Assembly: GCA_945901825.1 (NCBI GenBank) | Contig: CAMDMC010000018.1 | Span: 1 to 29,005 of the forward strand | DNA length: 29,005 bases | Reading direction: 5' to 3' | Source of the DNA: Bordetella parapertussis | Lineage (GTDB): Bacteria > Pseudomonadota > Gammaproteobacteria > Burkholderiales > Burkholderiaceae_A | In this document: positions 18,107 to 26,112 of the stretch, in pieces | Numbering within the stretch: position 1 is the stretch's first letter | Layout: each line of letters begins with the position of its first letter | Position numbers and translations under genes: made by a program | The notes under the pieces: model-generated | The model's input: only the letters and a program-made list of their open reading frames with translations | Told to the model about the DNA's origin: nothing | The model's database searches: none

Positions 18107-18889
18107 TTGCTAGCCAAGCGCATTATTCCCTGCCTTGATGTGGATGCGGGACGCGTGGTGAAGGGCACCAATTTTGTCGAACTGCGCGATGCGGGCGACC
18201 CCGTGGAGGTTGCTCGTCGATACGACCTTGATGGGGCGGACGAACTCACCTTTCTCGACATCACGGCGTCTTCAAGCAACCGCGACCTTATTCTTCCCAT
18301 GATTGAGGCTGTAGCCAACCAGGTCTTTATCCCCTTAACTGTTGGAGGCGGGGTTCGCTCCCCCGACGATGTTCAACGGCTGCTCAATGCGGGCGCTGAC
18401 AAGGTCAGCATGAATACGGCGGCCGTACTCTCACCGGAACTTGTTAGCGACTCGGCCCATCGGTTTGGAAGCCAGTGCATTGTTGTTGCTATCGATGCGC
18501 GACGCCGGGCGGCCAGCCAGCAACAAAACCATCGATCGGCCTGGGAGGTATATACCCATGGCGGGCGACAGGCCACGGGCCTGGACGTTCTAGACTGGGC
18601 CGAGCAGGTTGAGAGCCTTGGGGCTGGTGAGATCCTTCTTACCAGCATGGACCGCGATGGAACCAAGTCGGGGTTCGACCTTGAACTGACACGCGCTGTC
18701 TCGAGCGCTGTGGGCATACCTGTTATTGCCTCCGGTGGGGTGGGCAACCTTAATCACTTGGTTGAGGGTGTCACCGAGGGCCACGCCGATGCGGTGCTTG
18801 CAGCCAGCATCTTTCACTTTGGCCAGCACACCATCCAAGAGGCCAAGCAGTACATGCACACCAGGGGGGTCTGTGTCCGACTGGCTTAA
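18107..18889 (+). CDS. hisF: Imidazole glycerol phosphate synthase, cyclase subunit (TTG start)
   Basis: HisF joins PRFAR and ammonia to give imidazole glycerol phosphate and AICAR. The 260-residue barrel (258 in E. coli) has catalytic Asp11 in [14 protein letters not shown] and Asp130 in VVAIDARR. The only family-consistent start, reading [12 protein letters not shown], is TTG at 18107, 6 bp after the hisA stop and without a clear ribosome binding site. Translation probably depends on coupling to hisA. The 3' end overlaps hisIE by 17 nt. Confidence 0.95.
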   Translation: MLAKRIIPCLDVDAGRVVKGTNFVELRDAGDPVEVARRYDLDGADELTFLDITASSSNRDLILPMIEAVANQVFIPLTVGGGVRSPDDVQRLLNAGADKVSMNTAAVLSPELVSDSAHRFGSQCIVVAIDARRRAASQQQNHRSAWEVYTHGGRQATGLDVLDWAEQVESLGAGEILLTSMDRDGTKSGFDLELTRAVSSAVGIPVIASGGVGNLNHLVEGVTEGHADAVLAASIFHFGQHTIQEAKQYMHTRGVCVRLA

Positions 18890-19721
18890 TGAGGTGCGTT
18901 TTGACGACAAGGGTCTGGTCACGGCCATCGCCCAGGACGCCACGAGCCAGCGCGTGCTGATGGTTGCCCAAATGAACAGGCAGGCGCTTGAGAAGACGCT
19001 TGCTACAGGGCAGGCTGTTTATTTCTCAAGGTCGCGCCAAAGGCTCTGGCACAAGGGCGAGGAGTCCGGCCATTTTCAGATCGTGAAGTCCATTCGGCTT
19101 GACTGCGATGGCGATGTGGTCTTGTTGCAGGTCGAGCAGGTGGGTGGGCTTGCCTGCCACACGGGCCGCCCCTCTTGTTTCTTTCAAGAGCTCACTCAAG
19201 ACCACGACTGGCGGGTTGTGGAGCCCGTTTTCAAAGACCCGGCCCTTATCTACGCTGCGAAATCAGGCTTAGAGCCGGGCAGCTCACAACAATCTGCTGT
19301 GCCCGCAAGTTCCGGTGAGGGTGACGGTGTCCTTGCGTCAAAGACCTTGGCCACGCCGGAGTTTCTTGGAACCGTTTTTCATCGCCTTCAGGGCCTGCTG
19401 GCTCAACGCGCCCAGGCCGATCCCTCCACAAGTTATGTCGCAAGGCTCCTTCAGGGGCCCGAAGACAGCCTTTTGAAAAAAATTGGGGAAGAGGCCTGCG
19501 AGACCGTCATGGCCTGTAAGGATGCCGATAAAGACCGCATCGTTGCCGAGACGGCCGACCTCTGGTTTCACTGCCTGGTAACACTCCACCGCTACGGGCT
19601 AGGGCCGGCCGAGGTACTTGCTGAACTTCAGCGCCGAGAGGGGCTGTCGGGGCTTGATGAAAAGGCGGCCCGGCAGGCCGACCGCCGCGCCGCTGATTTT
19701 AAAAGGAGCCGTGATGTCTGA
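18873..19721 (+). CDS. hisIE: Bifunctional PR-AMP cyclohydrolase / PR-ATP pyrophosphatase
   Basis: One frame of 282 residues encodes both early histidine enzymes. The HisI domain spans about 5-127, with [29 protein letters not shown] and the metal motifs DCDGD at 77-81, Cys95 and Cys102. A Gly/Ser/Ala-rich linker spans about 128-162. The HisE domain follows, with [11 protein letters not shown] at 202-212 and ETADLWFH at 226-233. Start is GTG 18873, preceded by AGGGGGG at 18863-18869. E. coli has a similar fusion (203 aa), but Burkholderiales usually encode hisI and hisE separately. Confidence 0.93.
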   Translation: MSDWLNEVRFDDKGLVTAIAQDATSQRVLMVAQMNRQALEKTLATGQAVYFSRSRQRLWHKGEESGHFQIVKSIRLDCDGDVVLLQVEQVGGLACHTGRPSCFFQELTQDHDWRVVEPVFKDPALIYAAKSGLEPGSSQQSAVPASSGEGDGVLASKTLATPEFLGTVFHRLQGLLAQRAQADPSTSYVARLLQGPEDSLLKKIGEEACETVMACKDADKDRIVAETADLWFHCLVTLHRYGLGPAEVLAELQRREGLSGLDEKAARQADRRAADFKRSRDV

Positions 19722-20061
19722 CTGCCTATTCTGCAAAATCGTAAAGGGTGAGATACCCGCGAAAAAGGTCTTTGAAGATCACGAGATGATTGCCTTCCAT
19801 GACATCCACCCCCGGGCCCCGATGCATCTTCTCGTTGTGCCCAAGCGCCATATCGAATCGCTGGCCACAGCGCAGGCCGAGGATGCGCAGCTTCTTGGTC
19901 GAATGATGACCCGCTTAAAGGGTCTTGCCATCGAAAATGGCTCGCCCAATGGCTTTCGCACTGTGGTGAATAGCGGCGAGGTTGGGCGGCAGGAGGTGTA
20001 TCATCTTCACATTCATGTGCTTGGGGGCCCTGAACCGTTGGGCTCCTCAGCCTCTTTTTAA
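19714..20061 (+). CDS. HIT-family (HINT-type) nucleotide hydrolase
   Basis: The 115-residue protein carries the histidine triad His97-x-His99-x-His101 in [10 protein letters not shown] and an N-terminal [19 protein letters not shown] block, as in HinT phosphoramidases that act on AMP-lysine and aminoacyl-AMP. ATG 19714 is chosen because AAAGGAG lies just upstream and the protein then starts MSDCLFCK; the frame is open further upstream. It overlaps the hisIE end by 8 nt. Its place between his genes and tatA is common in betaproteobacteria. The true substrate is unknown. Confidence 0.93.
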   Translation: MSDCLFCKIVKGEIPAKKVFEDHEMIAFHDIHPRAPMHLLVVPKRHIESLATAQAEDAQLLGRMMTRLKGLAIENGSPNGFRTVVNSGEVGRQEVYHLHIHVLGGPEPLGSSASF

Positions 20062-20069
20062 CGCGTTGA

Positions 20070-20087
20070 AGCTCGACGTTTCGAGCT
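20070..20087 (+). promoter_or_regulatory. Hairpin in HIT-tatA spacer
   Basis: AGCTCGA (20070-20076) and TCGAGCT (20081-20087) form a perfect 7-bp stem with the loop CGTT. It starts 9 bp after the HIT gene stop, and no T-tract follows. It may be a processing or stability element at the his/tat junction. Confidence 0.35.
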
Positions 20088-20157
20088 CTGCTCGGGCGGG
20101 CTCGCCGGGTAGGCTCCTCGAAGGGTTTTCAACACCAAGTTCTATTGGAGCATCGTC

Positions 20158-20418
20158 ATGGGCAGCTTTAGCATCTGGCATTGGCTTATTGTTCTGCTGG
20201 TCGTTCTGCTGGTCTTCGGAACCAAAAAACTTCGCAATCTGGGCTCCGACTTGGGTGGTGCCGTGAAGGGTTTTAAAGACGGCGTGAAAGAGGCAACGGC
20301 CGAGGACGCGAAGCCCTCCGAGGGCCAACAGGCGCCCGCAGCCACCGCCACAGCCAAGGTCGAGTCAGCCCAGACCATCGATGTTCAGGCAAAGGACAAG
20401 ACCACATCGGGTTCTTAA
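20158..20418 (+). CDS. tatA: Sec-independent translocase subunit TatA
   Basis: The 86-residue protein (89 in E. coli) has one N-terminal membrane helix, [14 protein letters not shown], followed by the FG hinge at 20-21 and an amphipathic helix [19 protein letters not shown], then a polar Ala/Gln-rich tail. TatA oligomers form the folded-protein pore of the Tat system. TTGGAG lies upstream of the ATG. The Rieske protein encoded downstream is a likely Tat substrate. Confidence 0.95.
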   Translation: MGSFSIWHWLIVLLVVLLVFGTKKLRNLGSDLGGAVKGFKDGVKEATAEDAKPSEGQQAPAATATAKVESAQTIDVQAKDKTTSGS

Positions 20419-20454
20419 GTGGCCTTGCTCATGGCCTCGTGGTCCGGTTGAATC

Positions 20455-20901
20455 GTGCTTGACATTGGGTTTTCCGAGCTCCTCTTAATTGCAGGAATTG
20501 GGCTTGTTGTTTTAGGTCCCCAACGTCTTCCCGTGGTGACACGCACGGTGGGTACGCTGTTGGGGCGCGCACAAAAATACGTCAGCGATGTAAAAACCGA
20601 CATCCAGCGTCAAATGGAGCTTGAAGAGCTTCGCAAGGTGAAGGACACCGTGACCAATCTGGGCGAGACCATCGCCTCCGAGGCTTCTAAGTTCGAATCC
20701 GAGGCCAACGCCGTTGCCAGCGACGTCTCTTCTTCTTTTGAGTCTGATCGAGATTTTCAGTCGGTCTACGATCAGCGTGCCGGGCTTTATATAGGCTCTC
20801 CAAGCCGAAGCTGGGCACAAGAGCAGGCCGATAATCGGCTTCGCGACCGGCTTCGCGCAAGGCTACGTAAGCGTTATCTGGTGAAGCGGCCAAAGGACTA
20901 A
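20455..20901 (+). CDS. tatB: Sec-independent translocase subunit TatB (GTG start)
   Basis: The 148-residue product (171 in E. coli) starts MLDIGFSELLLIAGIGLVVL with the conserved Glu8 and GPQRLP hinge, followed by a long charged helix. TatB pairs with TatC to recognise twin-arginine signal peptides. The start is GTG at 20455, required to keep the conserved N-terminus, and it has no clear ribosome binding site in the 36-bp gap after tatA. Confidence 0.95.
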   Translation: MLDIGFSELLLIAGIGLVVLGPQRLPVVTRTVGTLLGRAQKYVSDVKTDIQRQMELEELRKVKDTVTNLGETIASEASKFESEANAVASDVSSSFESDRDFQSVYDQRAGLYIGSPSRSWAQEQADNRLRDRLRARLRKRYLVKRPKD

Positions 20902-20903
20902 CC

Positions 20904-21731
20904 ATGGCCGATGAGCCCAAAGAAACCAAAGAAACAACAGACTCTCAGGAGGCTCCCAAAGCGCTTGAGCCCCCGGAAACCGCCTCGCCACTCGGCGGCG
21001 CGGAAGAGGGCTTCATCTCGCACCTGGTTGAACTTCGAGACCGCCTTATTCGAGCTTTTCTTGCCGTCTTGGTAGTGTTTCTGGCAATTGTTTACTGGGC
21101 GCCGCAAATTTACAGCGTCTTTGCTGAGCCGCTCATTGCGACCCTGCCTGCAGGCAGCAGCATGATTGCCACGGACGTTACAGCACCGTTTTTTGTTCCC
21201 ATCAAGGTCACCATGATGGTGGCCTTTGTTCTGGCGCTTCCCTACGTGCTTTATCAGGCCTGGGCTTTTGTGGCTCCGGGCCTCTATACGCACGAGCGCC
21301 GACTGGCTATACCCATTATTGTTTCGAGCTTTGGCCTTTTTCTTGTAGGCATGGCCTTTGCCTACTTTCTGGTCTTCCCCGCGGTCTTTGGCTTCGTTGC
21401 CGGCTACACACCCGAGGGTGTGCAGATGGCCACCGACATCGACAAATACCTTAGCTTTGCGTTAAGCCTTTTTCTTGTCTTCGGTTTGTCGTTTGAGACG
21501 CCCGTCGTTCAGATGGTTTTGGTAAGAATGGGCATCGTATCCATACAAAAAATGATCGATTTTCGGCCTTATTTCATTGTCATTGCCTTCGTTATTGCGG
21601 CCGTGGTTACGCCACCCGATGTCATTTCGCAACTAATGCTTGCCATACCGCTATGCCTGCTTTACCAGTTTGGTATTTTTCTGGCTCGCTACATTACGCC
21701 AAGAGGCAAGGACGAAGAAAACGCGTCTTAG
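20904..21731 (+). CDS. tatC: Sec-independent translocase subunit TatC
   Basis: The 275-residue membrane protein (258 in E. coli) has six hydrophobic segments. Signal-binding features are present: HLVELRDRL at 40-48 and the loop WAFVAPGLYTHERR at 120-133 with conserved Glu131. About 35 acidic, polar residues precede the first conserved motif, longer than in E. coli. It starts 2 bp after tatB. Its TAG overlaps the stop of the convergent DegS-like gene. Confidence 0.96.
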   Translation: MADEPKETKETTDSQEAPKALEPPETASPLGGAEEGFISHLVELRDRLIRAFLAVLVVFLAIVYWAPQIYSVFAEPLIATLPAGSSMIATDVTAPFFVPIKVTMMVAFVLALPYVLYQAWAFVAPGLYTHERRLAIPIIVSSFGLFLVGMAFAYFLVFPAVFGFVAGYTPEGVQMATDIDKYLSFALSLFLVFGLSFETPVVQMVLVRMGIVSIQKMIDFRPYFIVIAFVIAAVVTPPDVISQLMLAIPLCLLYQFGIFLARYITPRGKDEENAS

Positions 21732-22912
21732 TCGCGCTGAGGGCGCTCGGCGACTGTCAGATTCAGCCTTGTACGCTGCCGATTGCGCAGAACTTCAATA
21801 TTGGCCTTATCACCGGGCGATAAAGCTGCGACAAGGCTTAAGAGTTCTGCGGTGTTGCGGCTTGGGGCTTGATTGACAGCGACAATGACATCACCCACTT
21901 TCATGCCTGCCTTATCGGCAGGCCCGCCGGGCTGAAGCGACGCAACGATACTGCCCTCGGCTGAGGGCAGGCTTAAGCTCTCAGCCATTGCCGCATTCAC
22001 GTCTTGCAGCTCAACCCCAATAAACCCACGGCTTACCTTGCCGCTTTTGATGAGGCTCTGCATAACCTGTTGGGCCATGTCGGAGGAGATTGCAAAGCCA
22101 ATGCCCAGGTTGCCACCCCCTTCGCGCGAGTAGATGGCCGTGTTGATGCCCACGAGGTTGCCCTGGGTGTTCACCAGAGCCCCACCCGAATTGCCCGGGT
22201 TAATGGCCGCGTCGGTCTGAATGAAGTTCTCAAAGGTGTTGATGTTGAGCTGTTTACGGCCCAAGGCGCTGACAATACCTTGGGTTACAGTGAGGCCCAC
22301 GCCAAAAGGGTTTCCAATTGCCAAAACTGGGTCACCAACGCGCAATGCGCTTGGCTCACCGAATTCGATGACGGGCAGGTTCTCAAGGCGAACCCGCAAA
22401 ACGGCCAGGTCGGTCTCGGGGTCGGTGCCGACAACACGGGCCGATGCTCTACGCCCATCGGAAAGCGCAACCTGCACCTGGTCGGCACCTTCAATGACAT
22501 GGTGATTGGTTAAGATATACCCGTCGGAACTCACAATAACGCCCGAGCCAAGTCCAGAGCCGCGGGGGCCTCTCTCCCTGGGCTCTTCATCGGAAGGTTC
22601 TCCAAAAAACCGCCGAAACAGGGGGTCGTCAAAGAGTGGATGTTGGACCGACTGCCTGGACTGCCGCGAAAAGACGTAGACCACGGCAGGCATTGCCTTG
22701 GCGGCTGCCTGGCGAAAGCTTGGGAGATCCCCGTTAGGCGAGGACGCGGGACCCGCCTGACTTGGTACGACCCCGGGAAGAAAAGCTCCTCCAGCTTGGC
22801 TGGGCGGGGGGTCTGAGGCAAGCCAGTCGGGCCTTAACGTGGCAAGCACGAATAAAAGCGCAAGCGCAACCGTTGTTACTTGTGCGAAAAGAAGCCATAG
22901 CCGCTTAAACAT
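21728..22912 (-). CDS. Membrane-anchored DegS/AlgW-like serine protease, single PDZ
   Basis: A trypsin-like S1C (HtrA) protease of 394 aa (DegS 355). An N-terminal membrane helix lies at about 5-25 and is not followed by a clear cleavage site. The triad is His138 in TNHHVIEG, Asp168 in DPETDLAVL and Ser242 in NPGNSGGALVN. One PDZ domain covers about 295-390. A single PDZ plus anchor is the DegS/AlgW layout, proteins that start envelope-stress signalling by cutting anti-sigma factor; that role is inference here. No ribosome binding site precedes the ATG; CATAAT lies 7 bp upstream. Confidence 0.92.
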   Translation of the reverse strand: MFKRLWLLFAQVTTVALALLFVLATLRPDWLASDPPPSQAGGAFLPGVVPSQAGPASSPNGDLPSFRQAAAKAMPAVVYVFSRQSRQSVQHPLFDDPLFRRFFGEPSDEEPRERGPRGSGLGSGVIVSSDGYILTNHHVIEGADQVQVALSDGRRASARVVGTDPETDLAVLRVRLENLPVIEFGEPSALRVGDPVLAIGNPFGVGLTVTQGIVSALGRKQLNINTFENFIQTDAAINPGNSGGALVNTQGNLVGINTAIYSREGGGNLGIGFAISSDMAQQVMQSLIKSGKVSRGFIGVELQDVNAAMAESLSLPSAEGSIVASLQPGGPADKAGMKVGDVIVAVNQAPSRNTAELLSLVAALSPGDKANIEVLRNRQRTRLNLTVAERPQRD

Positions 22913-22950
22913 GAATGGATTATGGCTGGATTTGGGGTGGCTGGCTGGGC

Positions 22951-22956
22951 TAAAAT
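22951..22956 (+). promoter_or_regulatory. Possible -10 box for petABC
   Basis: TAAAAT (5/6 to TATAAT) lies in the divergent gap between the DegS-like gene and petA. I see no good -35 at 16-18 bp. Transcription from here would start near 22963 and leave a leader of about 120 nt before the preferred petA start. Confidence 0.3.
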
Positions 22957-23084
22957 CAGGGTCTCCCTCAACAATAGGCTGTTTCTACTGTCGAAAGTGT
23001 CTTTCTATGAGTAGCTCTTCTTCCAAGCCTTCTGGGCCTTTACTGGGTCTTTCCTCTGCTGTTACCCAGGGTGAGTCGTTCAAT

Positions 23085-23684
23085 ATGCAGCCGCCCTCAG
23101 AGCCCACGCGTCGCAACTGGATTATCGCCTGCGGTGCAGTGGGCGCGGGCGCGGCCGCGGCGGTTGCTGTTCCCCTCCTGGGTTCCATGGCTCCCTCCGA
23201 GAAGGCCCGCTCTGCTGGAGCCCCTGTTGAGGTCGATATCGCCGATATTCCTGCGGGCGGTGTCAAAATCGTCGAGTGGCGCGGCAAGCCCGTCTGGGTT
23301 GTTCGTCGCACCCCCGAAATGGTTCAAGGCCTTGAGGCCCTCAATGGCCAGTTGGCAGACCCCAACTCCGATCGCACCGATTACCCTGTCCCGGCCTATG
23401 CAAAAAATGTTCATCGGTCCATCAAGCCCGAACTCCTTGTTACCGTGGGCATTTGCACGCACCTCGGCTGCTCGCCGGTCAGCAAGTTTGAAACGGGCGA
23501 GCCCTCGGGCATTGCGGTTGACTGGCCAGGCGGGTTTTTCTGTCCTTGCCATGGATCAACATTTGATATTGCAGGGCGTGTCTTTGCGAATAAACCCGCA
23601 CCCGATAACCTTGAAGTCCCAAGGCATATGTACCTCTCAGACAGTCGTATCGTTATAGGTCAAGACGAGCAGGGCGAGGCTTAG
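23085..23684 (+). CDS. petA: Ubiquinol-cytochrome c reductase, Rieske iron-sulfur subunit
   Basis: From ATG 23085 the protein is 199 aa, normal for this family. A twin-arginine signal-anchor (Arg9-Arg10 in EPTRRNW, then an Ala-rich helix to about 34) marks it as a Tat substrate. Box 1 CTHLGC has Cys124, His126 and Cys129; box 2 CPCHGS has Cys153, Cys155 and His156. It carries the [2Fe-2S] cluster that takes electrons from ubiquinol. An in-frame ATG at 23007 would add 26 Ser-rich residues; I prefer 23085 on family length, but neither start has a strong ribosome binding site. Confidence 0.93.
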   Translation: MQPPSEPTRRNWIIACGAVGAGAAAAVAVPLLGSMAPSEKARSAGAPVEVDIADIPAGGVKIVEWRGKPVWVVRRTPEMVQGLEALNGQLADPNSDRTDYPVPAYAKNVHRSIKPELLVTVGICTHLGCSPVSKFETGEPSGIAVDWPGGFFCPCHGSTFDIAGRVFANKPAPDNLEVPRHMYLSDSRIVIGQDEQGEA

Positions 23685-23687
23685 TAG

Positions 23688-23709
23688 TGGGCCAACAGCC
23701 CATGGCCCA
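23688..23709 (+). promoter_or_regulatory. petA-petB spacer hairpins
   Basis: TGGGCC (23688-23693) can pair with GGCCCA (23704-23709). A smaller alternative pairs GGGC (23689-23692) with GCCC (23698-23701). A T-rich run begins about 20 nt later. Function is not evident. Confidence 0.25.
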
Positions 23710-23758
23710 TGGTCCTGGCTCTTATTTTGTGTTTTAACTCTTACTGAGGCATCAGCAA

Positions 23759-25162
23759 ATGGCGGCAGAAAAAATGGTTCAGGCCGATGGGCTTTTGGGT
23801 TGGGTCGATCGACGATTCCCTCTAATTTCCCTTTACAAGACTCACCTCTCCGAATACTACGCCCCAAAGAATTTCAACTTTTTTTACTTCTTTGGCAGCC
23901 TTGCTATGTTGGTTCTGGTGCTTCAAATTGTTACGGGCATTTTCCTCACCATGCATTACAAGCCCGATGCCTCGTTGAACTCAGCCGGTATTCCAGTGGC
24001 CTTTGCGAGCGTTGAGTACATCATGCGTGAGGTTCCTTTTGGCTGGCTTATCCGCTACATGCATTCCACCGGGGCCTCCGCGTTTTTTGTGGTTGTTTAT
24101 CTGCACATGTTCCGTGGCCTTATTTACGGGTCCTACCGTGAGCCCCGCGAACTTATCTGGATTTTTGGCTGCCTAATTTTCTTGTGCCTTATGGCAGAGG
24201 CCTTCTTTGGTTACCTACTTCCTTGGGGGCAGATGTCTTACTGGGGCGCGCAGGTTATCGTGAACCTATTTGCTGCGGTTCCTTTTATAGGACCCGACCT
24301 TGCAATCTGGATTCGCGGTGATTTTGTTGTGGGTGACGCCACCTTGAACCGTTTCTTTGCCTTCCACGTCATTGCGCTTCCCTTGGTGCTTCTTGGCCTT
24401 GTTGCTGCCCACATTATTGCCCTGCACGAGGTTGGCTCAAACAACCCCGATGGCGTAGAAATTAAGACCAAGAAAGACAGCAACGGCATTCCTCTTGATG
24501 GCATCCCCTTCCACCCGTACTACACCGTTCACGATATCGTTGGCTTTGCAGGCTTCGGTATTTTGTTTTTTGCCGTGGTCTTTTTTGCGCCAGAGCTTGG
24601 TGGCTACTTCCTTGAATTTAATAACTTCGTTCCGGCCGACCCTCTTGTTACGCCTTCGCACATTGCACCGGTCTGGTATTTCACGCCGTATTACTCCATG
24701 CTGCGTGCCGCAACCGACGTCTTCATGTGGGTGATGGTCGCCAGTGCGGGATTAGGCGCCTTGGCCTTCTTTAGGATGTCGGGCAACTCCCTTGTTAAGC
24801 TCGCAGGTATTGCTGCCATGGTGGTCCTTGCCGTTTTGTTCCGCGTTTTCGATGCCAAGTTCTGGGGTGTTGTGGTTATGGGCGGCGCCGTGCTTGTAAT
24901 GTTTGCGCTTCCCTGGCTCGATAAGTCACCCGTGAAGTCCATTCGTCAACGCCCGGGCTGGCAGAAATGGCTTTACGGTATTTTTGTTGTGAATTTCTTT
25001 GTTCTGGGATACCTGGGCGTTCTGCCCCCAACCCCAGCGGGAACACTCATTTCCCAGATCGGAACCGTGTACTACTTTGCGTTCTTCGCCCTGATGCCCA
25101 TCTGGACCCGTATGGGTGATTACCAGCCAGTGCCCGAGCGGGTTCAGTTCCAGCCCCACTAA
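23759..25162 (+). CDS. petB: Cytochrome b of the bc1 complex
   Basis: The 467-residue protein has the full eight-helix cytochrome b core plus C-terminal segments. Heme ligands are His102 and His116 on helix B (13 residues between) and His203 and His218 on helix D (14 between). HEVGSNNPDGVEIK follows helix D, and the Qo motif reads PVWY at 304-307 in place of PEWY. It oxidises ubiquinol and cycles electrons through hemes bL and bH in the inner membrane. TGAGG (23745-23749) precedes the ATG. Confidence 0.96.
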   Translation: MAAEKMVQADGLLGWVDRRFPLISLYKTHLSEYYAPKNFNFFYFFGSLAMLVLVLQIVTGIFLTMHYKPDASLNSAGIPVAFASVEYIMREVPFGWLIRYMHSTGASAFFVVVYLHMFRGLIYGSYREPRELIWIFGCLIFLCLMAEAFFGYLLPWGQMSYWGAQVIVNLFAAVPFIGPDLAIWIRGDFVVGDATLNRFFAFHVIALPLVLLGLVAAHIIALHEVGSNNPDGVEIKTKKDSNGIPLDGIPFHPYYTVHDIVGFAGFGILFFAVVFFAPELGGYFLEFNNFVPADPLVTPSHIAPVWYFTPYYSMLRAATDVFMWVMVASAGLGALAFFRMSGNSLVKLAGIAAMVVLAVLFRVFDAKFWGVVVMGGAVLVMFALPWLDKSPVKSIRQRPGWQKWLYGIFVVNFFVLGYLGVLPPTPAGTLISQIGTVYYFAFFALMPIWTRMGDYQPVPERVQFQPH

Positions 25163-25191
25163 TACAATCTGGGGCGAAGATCAACAATAAC

Positions 25192-25229
25192 GGCGGGCAG
25201 ATTCATTCGAGCCCGCCTTCTTTTGAAGG
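25192..25229 (+). promoter_or_regulatory. Overlapping hairpins before petC
   Basis: Hairpin 1 pairs GGCGGGC (25192-25198) with GCCCGCC (25211-25217) around a 12-nt loop and is followed by TTCTTTT, a terminator-like shape. Hairpin 2 pairs CCTTC (25216-25220) with GAAGG (25225-25229) around TTTT and covers the AAGG of the petC ribosome binding site. They share bases 25216-25217, so they cannot both form completely. This could set petC expression relative to petAB. Confidence 0.5.
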
Positions 25230-25235
25230 TGAATT

Positions 25236-26072
25236 ATGGTGCGCATTGCAGAGCTCTCTGGTGAGGTAGGTTCTTCGGTTACTCGACCTGTGCCTGGGTT
25301 TGGTCGAGTGCTGATGGCCCTTTTGGTCGGCGCTGGACTGTCTCTGGGTCTTGGTCTGTCGTCCGTTAAGGCCGCAGGCCCTGCGGTTCCTCTTGACACA
25401 TTCCCTACGCAAAAACTTACCGATCGGGCGGCGCTCCAAAATGGCGCCAAGCTTTACATGAATTACTGCCTTGGCTGTCACGGTATTTCGCAGGTGCGCT
25501 ACAGCCGGCTTGCCGATCTTGGCCTTAGCCAAGATCAAATCAAATCCAGCCTTATTCTTACGGAATCCAAACTGGGCGATCTCATTAAAACCACCATGCC
25601 GCTTAAAGAGTCAGCCAACTGGTTTGGTAAGGCCCCCCCCGACCTGTCTCTCACCGCCCGGTCGCGTTCATCGGGGGCAGGCTCTGGCGCTGACTGGATC
25701 TACACCTACATGCGTGGCTACTACCTTGATCCCAGCCGACCCACAGGCTGGAATAACACGGTCTATCCGGCGGTCGGTATGCCTCACGTGCTTTGGGACC
25801 TTCAGGGCGAGCGAACCACTGAGTTCAAAAAGGTCATAAGCAATGGAGAAGAAACGCTTGTGTTTGATCGGTTTGTTCAGACTTCTCCCGGTAAAATGTC
25901 GCCTTCGGAGTACGATAATGCAGTGGCTGATCTCACGGCCTTTTTATCTTGGGCCGCAGAGCCCGCTGCCCAGACCCGCAAACAAATTGGCGTCTGGGTA
26001 CTGCTCTTTTTAGGCATCTTTTTTGTCTTTGCCTGGCGTCTTAATGCAGCCTATTGGCGCGATATACGTTAG
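25236..26072 (+). CDS. petC: Cytochrome c1 of the bc1 complex
   Basis: The 278-residue protein has an export signal with a hydrophobic core at about 25-43 ending near VKAAG, a single heme c site CLGCH at 78-82, a Met-ligand region with VGMPHVLWDLQGE, and a C-terminal anchor helix VWVLLFLGIFFVFAW. It passes electrons from the Rieske cluster to soluble cytochrome c. ATG 25236 follows AAGGTGA; a later ATG at 25314 would give a shorter signal but has a poorer ribosome binding site. Confidence 0.95.
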   Translation: MVRIAELSGEVGSSVTRPVPGFGRVLMALLVGAGLSLGLGLSSVKAAGPAVPLDTFPTQKLTDRAALQNGAKLYMNYCLGCHGISQVRYSRLADLGLSQDQIKSSLILTESKLGDLIKTTMPLKESANWFGKAPPDLSLTARSRSSGAGSGADWIYTYMRGYYLDPSRPTGWNNTVYPAVGMPHVLWDLQGERTTEFKKVISNGEETLVFDRFVQTSPGKMSPSEYDNAVADLTAFLSWAAEPAAQTRKQIGVWVLLFLGIFFVFAWRLNAAYWRDIR

Positions 26073-26112
26073 TTCTTAAGCTCGCCGTCGTATTCTTTTA
26101 GGGATTCAACCC

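Noticed and set aside
19618..19713. Upstream extension of the HIT frame
   Set aside because: It overlaps hisIE out of frame, and the ribosome binding site and conserved N-terminus point to 19714.
22839..23006. Upstream extension of the petA frame
   Set aside because: It would run antisense through the DegS-like gene and place a long segment before the twin-arginine signal.
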